Source: Microbacterium schleiferi
Lineage (GTDB): Bacteria > Actinomycetota > Actinomycetes > Actinomycetales > Microbacteriaceae
DNA: 64,000 bases
Assembly: GCF_015565955.1 (NCBI RefSeq)
Contig: NZ_CP064760.1
Location: forward strand, 2,666,001-2,730,000
Reading direction: 5' to 3'
The stretch's first letter is position 1. Every line of letters starts with the position of its first letter. This document shows, piece by piece, positions 32,769 to 40,914 of the stretch. The position numbers were made by a program, and so were the translations under genes. A model generated the notes under the pieces. The model had not been told where the DNA came from. It saw only the letters and a list, made by a program, of their open reading frames with translations, and ran no database searches.

Positions 32769-34873
32769 GTGAGGGTATGGGTGTGGGTCGGGCTGCTCTG
32801 GACGGATCGCGTGCGGGCCGCGCTGGAGCACTACGGCGATCGGATCACCGACGTGTCGATCTTCGGCTGGCATGTCGACGCGACGGGAACCTTGAGTGAG
32901 GACTTCGACCCGGCGCTGCTCGATCCCTACCGGGAGAAGTGGCCGCATCTCCGGTTCTGGCTCGCGTTCCGTAACGACGGCGTGCAGTCGATCTTCCAGT
33001 CACTACTCGATAGCAGGTCGGCGCAGGATGCGCTGCTGGCGGGCCTCTCCGCCGCGCTGGATGAGTACCCGTGGCTGTCAGGAGTCGACATCGACTTGGA
33101 GCGCGGCGGCGAGGCGTACAACGCGCTACCGGCCGAGGACCTCTTTCGTCGCGTCGCCGGGCTCTGCCACGAGCGGGGGCTGGAGTGCGCGGCCGCTCTT
33201 CCGCCACTAACGGCGACGGGCTCGGTCGGCGGCGAGAACTGGGTGAGGTACAAGCAGCTCGGACAGATTCTCGACCACCTGACGATCATGTCCTACGACT
33301 TCGCGTGGTCCGGCTCCGCTCCCGGCCCGGTCTCCCCGGGCTACTGGATGGAGGACGTATACGACTGGGTGACGTCGCAGGTGGACCCGGCGAAGGTTCG
33401 GATGGGCGTCCCGCTCTATTCGTATTTCTGGGACATCCACAACTACCCGGCCGCGCTCGGCAAGACCTATCGAGGCGCGTCGGGGACCTATTACGCGGCT
33501 TGGCAGTTCTTCACCGGGTATCGAGCGATCGACGGCAACGACGCAAACCCGGAAGGGTCCGGGATGCACGACAGGATCGGTTGGCTCGCGTTCCGCGAGC
33601 CCGAGTCGGGGTCGGCATGGGGATTCCTGGGGGTCTATGACTGGCGGGATGCGCCGGACTGGGATGCCGGGTCCTCTGCCGGGGTGACGGCCGCAGAGTA
33701 TGCCGGGCGGCCCTACTGGGCGCGATACGGCCTCGCGGCGGGCGAGCCGTACTGGGCCGTGGTCGACAATTCGGCGGGCGGATCGGGGGCAACGTACACG
33801 CTGCATCCCCGGAAGGTGGTTGACCAGGACGGGAACCGGGTAGGGCCGAAGGTCGGGTTCACGATCACCGCGGAGATTCTGCGGCGCTATCCCGTGGCCG
33901 CGACCATCCTCGATGACTCGGCATCGACGGCGGGGACCCTGGCGCTGTTCTACGACGTCGCGTCCGGCTCCTGGGGGTACTGGGAGGACGCCGAGACGGG
34001 GTACTCGCAGTACCGCGGGGTGGGCCAGCTCGACCTCGCGCACGACTTCACCGACGATGCGCTCTACATGCAGGTGCGCGGCCAGTTCGTCGGCGGATAC
34101 GGCTGGTCGGGAGTGACCGTCCGAGGCATCACTGCCGAGGTGCATCCGTCGGGTGAGATTCGCCTGAAGGAGGGCGCGACGATCATCGCGTCGGGCTGGG
34201 CTACGGCCCGGCCGGTCGATGCGGCTGCGGGGACGGGCCGGTTCGTGCTCGGGCTCCGCGTGCGGGAGAACACCGCTCGCGTCTACTTCGCCCTGTACGA
34301 CACTTCGGAGCTGCCGCTGGTGCTGTCGGCGGCGGTGACGCCTTCGGGTGGCACCGCCGCGGTGGTATCGCAGTCGGGGCTCTGGGTCGATCGGGTCTAC
34401 GTCGGCGACGGCTGGTGGTATCAGCCGCGGGAAGCCGTGGAGGTCAGCGTGGGCGGCTCGTCTGCGCTCCTCGGCCGCGTCCCCCGGTCCGACGTGACGT
34501 GGGACGCGGCGAACAGGTTCCGGCCGAACGCAGACGTCGATGAGTGGGAGACACGCTCCGACGGCTACTCGCTCGACTGGGCGCACGAGCACTGGGTCGA
34601 CGCGCCGCTGTCCGCGGACGTACCGGCAGCGGTGCGGGTCACGGCGACGGATCACGACGTGTGGTTCGGCCGGGTGCTCGCGGTGAACCGGGACGGTGCG
34701 GTCGTCGCGTACTGGTCCGACGCCGAGACGGTCGCGCATTGGCGGGACCGGGCGCTCTTCGACTACGGCCTCCAAGGCCTCGGGCTGTGGACGCTCGGGC
34801 AAGAAGACATGCGGACCTGGGACCGGCTGGCCGGGGCGAGCTGTCGACGGAAACGAAACGCATCAACTCCTGA
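32769..34873 (+). CDS. Minor tail protein with GH18 chitinase-like domain
   Basis: About 701 residues. Residues 1-300 form a GH18-type TIM barrel: ITDVSIFGWHVDATGTL, then GVDIDLERGGEAY, which carries the DxDxE catalytic pattern, then YKQLGQILDHLTIMSYDF and MGVPLYSYFW. The rest is beta-rich (YWARYGLAAGEPYWAVVDN, RFVLGLRVRENTARVYFAL). Probably cleaves GlcNAc-containing wall glycans at the cell surface. As read, the frame runs on into the next gene. Adding a G to GGGG at 34833-34836 ends it with ELSTETKRINS at 34873. GTG at 32769. Confidence 0.78.
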
Positions 34874-34915
34874 CCCGACCGCCGGGTCACAAACCAACAG
34901 AAAGGGGAACTCATC

Positions 34916-35713
34916 ATGGGTTTCGAGTACGACATCATCGACGGCCAGCGGGTCGAGAAGAACGTCGCCGCCGCCTACCGGCAGGCCGCGGCGGCATTCA
35001 AGGAACGTACCGGCCTCGACGTCAAGGTCACGTCAGGCGTCCGAACGGAGGAAGAGCAGCGGGCGGGATACGAGGACATGCTCGCGGGGCGCACGAGCGT
35101 CAAGTGGGCAAAGCCCAGCGAGTCCTCGCACTGCGAAATCGGCCCCTCCGGCCCCCGCGCGCTCGACCTCCGCGACACCGGCCAGGACTACGGGCTGACC
35201 CGTAAGGGAACGGAGCGCTGGCACATCTGGCAGGAGGTCGCTGCGCCCTATGGGTTCACCTGGGGCGGGTGGGGCGTCCCCGACTCGGAGGGCTGGCACC
35301 ACGAGAACCACGCCGTCACCGTCGGCGCATACGGGGGCACGCCCGCCGCGGCGGTGCAGACATCCTCCCGCCCGGACCCTGGCGTCGTCGTGAAGGGCTG
35401 GAACTGGAACGGGATCGCGGCGATGCTCCGCCGGTACGACGGCTACCGGGGAAACAACACTCCCGGCCCCGTCATGATCGCGGCGCTTCAGCGGTTCCTG
35501 AATCGCCTCGGATACGCGCGCGAGGCGCTCGGTCACAACCTGAGGGTAGACGGCGACTTCGGCGACAACACGGCCGCAGCGACCCAGGAATGGCTTCGCC
35601 AGCGTTGGGGCTACACCGGGCAGATCGACTCGTGGTTCGGTGACGGCACACACGCCGCATGGAACCGGGCTGAGGCGGCGAACTGGATCGCGTCGCCTCA
35701 GTGGCGGGCGTAG
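34916..35713 (+). CDS. Endolysin: M15-type peptidase with peptidoglycan-binding domain
   Basis: 265 residues. N-terminal VanY/M15-like D,D-peptidase: KVTSGVRTEEEQRAGYEDML, SSHCEIGPSGPRALDLRD (zinc His and Asp) and GWHHENHAVTV (third ligand region). C-terminal binding domain: GPVMIAALQRFLNRLGYARE, LRVDGDFGDNTAAATQEWL. Cuts peptide cross-links to release phage. AAAGGGG site before ATG 34916. Confidence 0.9.
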   Translation: MGFEYDIIDGQRVEKNVAAAYRQAAAAFKERTGLDVKVTSGVRTEEEQRAGYEDMLAGRTSVKWAKPSESSHCEIGPSGPRALDLRDTGQDYGLTRKGTERWHIWQEVAAPYGFTWGGWGVPDSEGWHHENHAVTVGAYGGTPAAAVQTSSRPDPGVVVKGWNWNGIAAMLRRYDGYRGNNTPGPVMIAALQRFLNRLGYAREALGHNLRVDGDFGDNTAAATQEWLRQRWGYTGQIDSWFGDGTHAAWNRAEAANWIASPQWRA

Positions 35714-35716
35714 GCC

Positions 35717-36253
35717 GTGGTCGGGGAACGCAAAGGTCAGGACCGCCCCGCGTGGGCGGCCCTGACCGCGCTCCTCGTTCTAGGCGCGCTGCCCGGCGCG
35801 GTGATGCTGTTCACCGCCGCCGCCCCGGTCGACCCGAACGACATGCCCGATCCGCTGCGCGAGTGGCTGGAGTCGGTGTCGGTCTATCAGGCGATCGTGT
35901 GGCTCGCCGGTATCGCGTTCGCGCTCTGGTTCGTCTGGAAGAAGGGATGGCGGCTCTTCGTGCGAGGCGCGAAGTCCGTCGTGCGTGTCGCAGAGCTGGC
36001 GGAGAAGTTCTCCGGCCTGCCGGAGTTCATGGCCGAGCAGCGGACGGTGAACAAACGCCACGACGAGTACCACGAGCGCCTCAGCCGGACCGTCGATGAG
36101 GTGCTGAAAGAGACCCGGCCGAACTCCGGGTCGACGCTCCGGGACGACCTGAGCACGACCAACGCAACAACAAAACTGCTCGCGCATCGGATGGCGCGGA
36201 TAGAGACCGCGCTGGGGCTGGATCCCAGCGCAGATATGGAGGAGGACACATGA
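35717..36253 (+). CDS. Membrane protein of the lysis cassette
   Basis: 178 residues with two membrane helices (AALTALLVLGALPGAVMLFT and AIVWLAGIAFALWFVWKKG), then a long charged helix-rich cytoplasmic part (RVAELAEKFSGLPEFMAEQR, VNKRHDEYHERLSRTVDEVL). It lies between endolysin and holin candidates, so it may be a holin or lysis regulator. GTG at 35717. Confidence 0.68.
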   Translation: MVGERKGQDRPAWAALTALLVLGALPGAVMLFTAAAPVDPNDMPDPLREWLESVSVYQAIVWLAGIAFALWFVWKKGWRLFVRGAKSVVRVAELAEKFSGLPEFMAEQRTVNKRHDEYHERLSRTVDEVLKETRPNSGSTLRDDLSTTNATTKLLAHRMARIETALGLDPSADMEEDT

Positions 36254-36684
36254 TCGCAAATCTCCGCGCCTGGCTCACGGATGACCGTCGGCAGGCGCTT
36301 CATGCCGCACTCGGCACGCTGGCGGCCTTTGCCGTCGCTGCGGGGTGGCTGAACGGGAACCAGGAGGAGGTGGTTGTCGGGCTCATCGGGTCGCTGCTCG
36401 CCCTCGTGCAGGGCCTCCTGTCGCTGTCGCTCCTCTCGTCGTCCGGGAAGGCGCGATGGTTCTCGACTGTTGGGCGCGGCCTGATCTACGGCGCAGCGGC
36501 CGCTGCTGGCGCTGCTGGCGTCGGATTCGGGCTCTTCGGGGCCGACGTGGTGGAGTACTGGCTCGGCCTGCTCACGGTGGCGCTGACGGTCGTGTCGTCG
36601 TTCCTCGCGGTCGTGAATGTGCAGACCACGGATGCTGCGCCGAGCGACGCGCGCCAGACCCTGAACCCGCGCCTCGAACCCTGA
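36250..36684 (+). CDS. Holin candidate (four predicted membrane helices)
   Basis: 144 residues: ALHAALGTLAAFAVAAGWL, VVVGLIGSLLALVQGLLSLS, GLIYGAAAAAGAAGVGFGLF, YWLGLLTVALTVVSSFLAVV, ending in a short polar tail. Position directly after the endolysin and before a terminator fits a holin. ATG overlaps the preceding stop. Confidence 0.75.
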   Translation: MIANLRAWLTDDRRQALHAALGTLAAFAVAAGWLNGNQEEVVVGLIGSLLALVQGLLSLSLLSSSGKARWFSTVGRGLIYGAAAAAGAAGVGFGLFGADVVEYWLGLLTVALTVVSSFLAVVNVQTTDAAPSDARQTLNPRLEP

Positions 36685-36715
36685 ATGCCGACGTCCGGCA
36701 ATGCAAGAAACGAAT

Positions 36716-36764
36716 GCGCCCCGCGCACCCGCCCTTTCTCGGGCCGGTGCGCGGGGCGCTTTTT
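36716..36764. terminator. Strong terminator between convergent late genes and the HicA/HTH pair
   Basis: Perfect 14-bp stem GCGCCCCGCGCACC / GGTGCGCGGGGCGC with a 16-base loop and TTTTT. It stops the late operon from running into the minus-strand pair. Confidence 0.9.
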
Positions 36765-36771
36765 CGTCGTT

Positions 36772-37206
36772 CTACGCGCGTGACTTCGCGAGGACCTCAG
36801 ACTTGACGATCGCGTACGCGCGATCGCCGATGCGGTGCGCGGCGAGCTTTCCTTCTTCGATCATCTGCCGGATACGCTGCGGGGAGACGTCGAGAATCGC
36901 GGCGGCGGCGGTGACGCCGATAAGGTCGGGCACGCGCTGGTCGCCCTCCCGCGCGTCGGCCTCCTCCTCGGTCATGAGGTCGAGCCGGATGATGTCACCG
37001 AGCGCGTCCTCGGCGACGGCGAGCGCGGTCTGTGCGGCCTGCCTGATGCTGTCGGCGGGGATGGTGAGACGGGCGGCGAAGTTGCCGCGCGGCGTCTCGG
37101 CCAGGGTCGGAGAGTAGGCAGCGAGCGCGTCCATGTAGCGGTCGACCTGCTCGGGCGTCATGCGCCCGCGGCGCGCGGCCTCGACCTCAGCGGTGTAGTG
37201 CTCCAT
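36772..37206 (-). CDS. HTH protein, possible HicB-like antitoxin
   Basis: 144 residues. The middle (GNFAARLTIPADSIRQAAQTALAVAEDAL) resembles the small regulatory domain of HicB-type antitoxins. The C-terminal GVTAAAAILDVSPQRIRQMI is a helix-turn-helix. It follows a HicA-like gene in the same direction, on the strand opposite to the phage late genes, which suggests expression in the lysogen. ATG at 37204-37206 with AGAGGAG upstream. An excisionase or recombination directionality factor is the main alternative. Confidence 0.58.
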   Translation of the reverse strand: MEHYTAEVEAARRGRMTPEQVDRYMDALAAYSPTLAETPRGNFAARLTIPADSIRQAAQTALAVAEDALGDIIRLDLMTEEEADAREGDQRVPDLIGVTAAAAILDVSPQRIRQMIEEGKLAAHRIGDRAYAIVKSEVLAKSRA

Positions 37207-37253
37207 CGTGTCTCCTCTTATCTGGGGGCCGGTCCGCCCGGCCCCCGTCTTGC

Positions 37254-37451
37254 CTACCTCGGCCAAATGAACCCCGCGCGTCTCGCATAGGCGAGTGAGT
37301 TCTTCCAGGAGCGGCCGTCGCTCGGCGTGCCCGCGAAGGTAGTGATCTTCTGGCCGTCACGGCTGACGATGAGGTGCCCGCGGCTGGTCACCTCCAGGTC
37401 AAACCCTTGGGCCTCTAGTGCCTTCGCGATCTTCTTCAGTTCCTTGTGCAT
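37254..37451 (-). CDS. HicA-like toxin / dsRBD-fold protein
   Basis: 65 residues: ELKKIAKALEAQGFDLEVTS, RGHLIVSRDGQKITTFAGTP, SDGRSWKNSLAYARRAGF. The helix-strand-strand-strand-helix order and the His in the RGH strand follow HicA mRNA interferases. Such short proteins are common in actinophages and not all are toxins. GGGGA site before the ATG. First gene of a minus-strand pair. Confidence 0.6.
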   Translation of the reverse strand: MHKELKKIAKALEAQGFDLEVTSRGHLIVSRDGQKITTFAGTPSDGRSWKNSLAYARRAGFIWPR

Positions 37452-37527
37452 CGTATCCCCAATCGCTTGCGTCTCGGTAATTCGAAGCTAAGTGGATGCT
37501 TGCGCTAAAGAAAGGAGGCTTCTGGAG

Positions 37528-37596
37528 TTGCAACCTCACTCGAACACCCCTAACGTAAGTACCTATAACCGGTACTCACCACGAACGGAGCTAGAA
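37528..37596 (+). promoter_or_regulatory. Right-arm promoter-operator module 1
   Basis: TTGCAA (37528-37533), 17 bases, TAACGT (37551-37556). Immediately downstream is the dyad GTACC-TATAACC-GGTAC (37559-37575), placed over the expected transcription start, then GGAGCTAG (37587-37594) and ATG. Modules 2 and 3 have the same plan. Confidence 0.8.
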
Positions 37597-38565
37597 ATGT
37601 CCACCATCGAAATCGCCCCCGCCGCCACTCGCCGTCCTGCATGGGACGTGCTCGGGACTCGCCTCGAAGGCGTTCGCGGCAGCATCGACGCAATGAAGGA
37701 GTCCGACCTCGCGGGCTGGAATGTCCGCAAGGTGCCGCTCTTCTTCGAAGATGACTCCCCGGCGTGGGACGGCGCGCGGCGCGACGTCGCGGACCGCTAC
37801 GCGACCGTGCGGACGAACCCCCAGACCGGCGGGACCGAGTACATCGGCGTCGTCGGCGGAACCTACACCCCGATCCAGAACGAGGCTCACGCCGAGCTGC
37901 TCGACGCAGTGCTCGACACGGCCGACGCGAAGTGGGAGGCGGCCGGAGCATCGCACGGTGGAAAGCGCACGTTCATGACGATGCGGCTCCCCGAGGACAT
38001 CATGGTCGGCGGGAAAGATGCGGTCGGCCTGCACCTTGTCGCCTTCAACAGCCACGACGGATCGTCGTCGTTCAAGTTCGCCGTGACGCCCGTACGGGTG
38101 TCCTGCACGAACATGCAGTCAGCGGCGCTCCGCGGCGCGAAGTCGAAGTTCTCGATCCGTCACACGTCCGGCGCTGGCCGCGCACTCTCCGAGGCTCGCG
38201 AAGCGCTCGGGCTCACCTACAAGTACGTGGAGGCGTTCGAGCTGGAGGCGGAGCGGCTGCTCGCCACGCCGATGACTGTCGGCGCGTTCGACGCCTACGC
38301 GGCGGAGCTGTTCGGGGTCCGCGATGAGGACAAGGCGTCGAAGAAGGCGCTCGCGAACCGCGACGGGCTCATGGACCTCTATCGGTCGAGCGACACGCTC
38401 GACGGCATCCGCGGGACGAAGTGGGGGGCCTACCAGACCGTGACCGAGTTCATCGACCATGTTGCGCCGGTCCGCGGCCGCGACGTCGCGCGGGCTCGCG
38501 CCACGCGGTCGTTCGACGGCGCGGCCGAGCGGCTGAAGGCGGCAGCGTTCGCCCTCGTCGGCTGA
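37597..38565 (+). CDS. DUF932 phage/plasmid-like protein
   Basis: 322 residues from the ATG after GGAGCTAG. Family features: AWDVLGTRLEGVRGSIDAMKE, YIGVVGGTYTPIQNEAHAEL, GLHLVAFNSHDGSSSFKFAV, TPVRVSCTNMQSAALRG, SFDGAAERLKAAAFALV. Found in many phages and plasmids, with no settled biochemical role. First gene of the right-arm early operon. Confidence 0.85.
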   Translation: MSTIEIAPAATRRPAWDVLGTRLEGVRGSIDAMKESDLAGWNVRKVPLFFEDDSPAWDGARRDVADRYATVRTNPQTGGTEYIGVVGGTYTPIQNEAHAELLDAVLDTADAKWEAAGASHGGKRTFMTMRLPEDIMVGGKDAVGLHLVAFNSHDGSSSFKFAVTPVRVSCTNMQSAALRGAKSKFSIRHTSGAGRALSEAREALGLTYKYVEAFELEAERLLATPMTVGAFDAYAAELFGVRDEDKASKKALANRDGLMDLYRSSDTLDGIRGTKWGAYQTVTEFIDHVAPVRGRDVARARATRSFDGAAERLKAAAFALVG

Positions 38566-38579
38566 CGCGAACGACAAGC

Positions 38580-38607
38580 GAGCCCGGGGCGTCACCGCCC
38601 CGGGCTC
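38580..38607 (+). terminator. Hairpin after the DUF932 gene
   Basis: Perfect 12-bp stem GAGCCCGGGGCG / CGCCCCGGGCTC with TCAC loop. No T run, so it may attenuate or stabilise message. GAGAGGAGA ribosome site follows. Confidence 0.65.
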
Positions 38608-38623
38608 ACAGAGAGGAGACAGC

Positions 38624-38773
38624 ATGGCTGACGACACCGACTTCTGCTACGAGTGCGACCGCGTCACCAAGTGGGCGGGCGAAACCTGTCAGGGGTGTGG
38701 GCGCGAGTGGGGACATCCGGTCGGTCCGGTCTTCTACGGCGGCTGCGAAGCGCTCGCAGATGTGAGCGCGTGA
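38624..38773 (+). CDS. Small zinc-ribbon protein
   Basis: 49 residues with FCYECDRVTKW and GETCQGCGREW, two CxxC pairs making one zinc ribbon. ATG 38624 after GAGAGGAGA. Stop and next start share TGATG. Confidence 0.65.
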   Translation: MADDTDFCYECDRVTKWAGETCQGCGREWGHPVGPVFYGGCEALADVSA

Positions 38774-38988
38774 TGGACGCGGAGATGATCCTGGCCGAGA
38801 TCGCGGACCGCTTGCAGTGGGACGTCGAGGACGGCACTGCCAGCGACGAGCTACGCGACGTGTACCTCATTGCGATCCGCCGCATGTGCCCGAGGTGCGA
38901 GGGCAAGCCCGAGGACGGCCCTCGGTGCGTCGTCACGGGCGCACTGCATCCGTGGGTGCACACAGATCAAACGGACGGGAGTAGCTGA
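38773..38988 (+). CDS. Small phage protein with Cys pair
   Basis: 71 residues: helical start AEMILAEIADRLQWDVEDGT, then RRMCPRCEGKPEDGPRCVVTG. Member of the run of mini-genes with zinc-type Cys spacing. ATG overlaps the preceding stop. Confidence 0.6.
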   Translation: MDAEMILAEIADRLQWDVEDGTASDELRDVYLIAIRRMCPRCEGKPEDGPRCVVTGALHPWVHTDQTDGSS

Positions 38989-39110
38989 TGCGGTGCGAGC
39001 GGTGTGGGGCCTACATGCGTCCCGAAGAGCGCACGTCTTGGAACGGCTACATCCTGCATGCCGAGTGCGTGCCCAAGAACCAACCGAACCGTACCCAGGA
39101 GGAGAAATGA
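38988..39110 (+). CDS. Small zinc-binding-like protein (40 aa)
   Basis: MRCERCGAYMRPEERTSWNG, then ILHAECVPKN: a CxxC pair and an H-x-x-x-C pair. Start overlaps the previous stop by one base, stop overlaps the next start as ATGA. Confidence 0.55.
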   Translation: MRCERCGAYMRPEERTSWNGYILHAECVPKNQPNRTQEEK

Positions 39111-39313
39111 GCGCTGATATCGGCATGGAGGTTGTAGACGGGCGGGACGCGCTCGGCATCGTGATCTTCCGCGAGTCGCCTGATGGTCAGATCGTCAGCG
39201 AGATCAAGGGCATGAAGCTCGACAAGCTGACCGGGGCGAAGCTCTTCTACCAGATGGCCAAGCAACTGAAGGCGATGCACGACGCTGAGCAGGAATCGGG
39301 CGATCCGTCATGA
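39107..39313 (+). CDS. Small phage protein ending in ESGDPS
   Basis: 68 residues: GMEVVDGRDALGIVIFRESP, then GMKLDKLTGAKLFYQMAKQL. C-terminal ESGDPS is shared with its two downstream neighbours at DNA level. Not recognised. Confidence 0.6.
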   Translation: MSADIGMEVVDGRDALGIVIFRESPDGQIVSEIKGMKLDKLTGAKLFYQMAKQLKAMHDAEQESGDPS

Positions 39314-39477
39314 GGGACCGGTGCTACCGGCTCGGGTGGCCGCACGGCGAGGAGCAGGACGCCGACAACCCGTGCGTGTGCGGCGAGCCCGCGTTCCACA
39401 AGGGGCTGCACGTCTGCGACGACTGCGGCGAAAAGTGGGCCGGTGGCCGGGCACCCGAACCGGGTGATCCGTCATGA
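39310..39477 (+). CDS. Small zinc-binding-like protein ending in EPGDPS
   Basis: 55 residues with NPCVCGEPAFHKGLHVCDDC, a Cys/His cluster that could bind zinc. ATG lies inside the shared junction repeat. Unknown function. Confidence 0.55.
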   Translation: MRDRCYRLGWPHGEEQDADNPCVCGEPAFHKGLHVCDDCGEKWAGGRAPEPGDPS

Positions 39478-39632
39478 GCCGCACGCTGACCCGCATCGTC
39501 TCGATGCATGAGGGCTTCTGCGGATCGTGCGACGAGGTAGTGAGCGCCCAGCCCCGAGCGACCCAACGTGAGGCCTGGGCCGACATCGAGGCGCACGAGA
39601 GTATCGTCCACGAATCGGGTGATCCGTCATGA
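39474..39632 (+). CDS. Small phage protein ending in ESGDPS
   Basis: 52 residues: MSRTLTRIVSMHEGFCGSCD, then REAWADIEAHESIVHESGDP. One CxxC pair. Start and stop both lie in copies of the junction repeat. Confidence 0.55.
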   Translation: MSRTLTRIVSMHEGFCGSCDEVVSAQPRATQREAWADIEAHESIVHESGDPS

Positions 39633-39934
39633 ACCCGAGGGCTGCAAAGCGGGAAGGTAGGGTCGTCCGCGTGGGCGATGAGGATTTCCTGGACCTCGCG
39701 GCGATAGCCGAGTTGCTCGGCGTGCAGGTGAACTCTGCGCAGGTCTATCACAAGCGGGCGGTTCGGGCTCGACGCGAGGGGACGGCAAAGCCGTGGGACA
39801 TGCCGGAGCCGGACAACGTGTTCGGACGCTCGCCCGTGTGGCGCGAGGCGAAAATCCGGCAGTGGATCGAGTCGCGCCCCGGGCGGTCGACCGAGGCGGC
39901 GACGGAAGCGCGGCGGCAGGGGCGGGCCGAGTGA
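39629..39934 (+). CDS. HTH DNA-binding protein
   Basis: 101 residues: FLDLAAIAELLGVQVNSAQV is the helix-turn-helix, followed by YHKRAVRARREGTAKPWDMP and an Arg-rich tail. A regulator or excisionase-like protein within the right-arm operon. ATG starts in the third junction repeat. Confidence 0.68.
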   Translation: MNPRAAKREGRVVRVGDEDFLDLAAIAELLGVQVNSAQVYHKRAVRARREGTAKPWDMPEPDNVFGRSPVWREAKIRQWIESRPGRSTEAATEARRQGRAE

Positions 39935-40398
39935 TCGTTGACAAGGCGATCTGCGGTCGCGTCGCACTGTCGCTCGAATCGCTCGCCGCGGCGGCGGCGA
40001 GTGGCGACGTGACTGAGTATGCGGCGAGCGCGCTCACGGCCGCACTCGTGCAGAAGGCAGAAGACGAGTGCGAGGTGCACCCGGACGACGTGTTCGTGTG
40101 GCAGAGCGAGCTTGAGGGCCTCGGCGGGGTCGTGGTGAACGCCGTATGGTCGCCGGACCCGGGCCTCGGAGTCGAGTTCTGGGGCGGGCCGCAGGACGGC
40201 CTGGTTGCCGCTCTCCCGCGTCGAGACGGGCCGGGCGGCGCGTTTCCCCCGCTCCGGTGGAAGATGTTGCCGGAGGGCGCGATCGACGGACCTCCCGGGA
40301 CGGCGGAGGGCGCGATCGGCGGACCTCCCGGGACGGCGGAGTACGCGCGCGCGGGGATCGATCCGGCGCGTCGCCGGTTCGTCTATCGACTCGCGTAG
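39931..40398 (+). CDS. Phage protein with two GPPGTAE repeats
   Basis: 155 residues. Helical first half (ALSLESLAAAAASGDVTEYA), then FVWQSELEGLGGVVVNAVWS. Near the C terminus an 11-residue unit (EGAIDGPPGTA, then EGAIGGPPGTA) is repeated from a 33-bp DNA duplication at 40273-40338. GTG overlaps the preceding stop. Unknown function. Confidence 0.6.
   Translation: MIVDKAICGRVALSLESLAAAAASGDVTEYAASALTAALVQKAEDECEVHPDDVFVWQSELEGLGGVVVNAVWSPDPGLGVEFWGGPQDGLVAALPRRDGPGGAFPPLRWKMLPEGAIDGPPGTAEGAIGGPPGTAEYARAGIDPARRRFVYRLA
40273..40338 (+). repeat. 33-bp coding tandem repeat, two copies
   Basis: The two units differ by one base (GATCGACGGA versus GATCGGCGGA) and lie in frame inside the gene at 39931. 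Confidence 0.85.
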
Positions 40399-40417
40399 GC
40401 AGCGCGAAACACACGAG

Positions 40418-40486
40418 TTGCGACCCGTAGCCGACCCACGTAACGTAAGTACCTGTAAGCGGTACGTACGAATAGGAGCTAGGAAT
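40418..40486 (+). promoter_or_regulatory. Right-arm promoter-operator module 2
   Basis: TTGCGA (40418-40423), 17 bases, TAACGT (40441-40446), dyad GTACC-TGTAAGC-GGTAC (40449-40465), GGAGCTAG (40475-40482), ATG at 40487. Nearly identical over about 50 bases to module 3. Confidence 0.85.
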
Positions 40487-40708
40487 ATGGAGAACCTCTC
40501 GATCCCCGAGGCGCTGTACGCGCTCGCCGCGGAGTCTTCGGATGCGACGAACATCGTCGCTCGCGTGCGCCGGGCCGAGGCTCGCGTCCGCGAATGGCTG
40601 TCCTTCCCGATGGTCGACAGCGAGTGGCATCGGTCCCGGCCTGTCGATCAGGTCGACTCGATCATCATTGCCGTCAGCGAGAACGGCAACATCGACATCT
40701 TCGCCTGA
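40487..40708 (+). CDS. Small phage protein of unknown function
   Basis: 73 residues: SIPEALYALAAESSDATNIV, RRAEARVREWLSFPMVDSEW, SIIIAVSENGNIDIFA. First gene under promoter module 2. Not recognised. Confidence 0.65.
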   Translation: MENLSIPEALYALAAESSDATNIVARVRRAEARVREWLSFPMVDSEWHRSRPVDQVDSIIIAVSENGNIDIFA

Positions 40709-40722
40709 CCTGGAGGGTAGAC

Positions 40723-40914
40723 ATGGCACACAAGTTCTCGTTCACCGTCGAGGTGGAGGTCGAGCGCGAGAGCGGCAAGTTCGCATCGCGCGACGAAATG
40801 GCGGAGCAGATTCAGGAGTGGCTGGAAGGAGCCGACGAGGGCAGCGTGTCCGGCATCGGCGCTGACGGCGACAGCGAGTACGCGGTGACGTCGTGGGAGG
40901 TGTCGGAAGCGTGA
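40723..40914 (+). CDS. Small phage protein of unknown function
   Basis: 63 residues, acidic: KFSFTVEVEVERESGKFASR, EMAEQIQEWLEGADEGSV. A strand-helix layout ending WEVSEA. GGAGGG site upstream. Stop overlaps the next GTG. Confidence 0.6.
   Translation: MAHKFSFTVEVEVERESGKFASRDEMAEQIQEWLEGADEGSVSGIGADGDSEYAVTSWEVSEA

Noticed and set aside
33207..34802. 531-codon minus-strand frame opposite the GH18-like tail gene
   Set aside because: Composition-driven shadow. The plus strand carries catalytic motifs in a consistent gene order.
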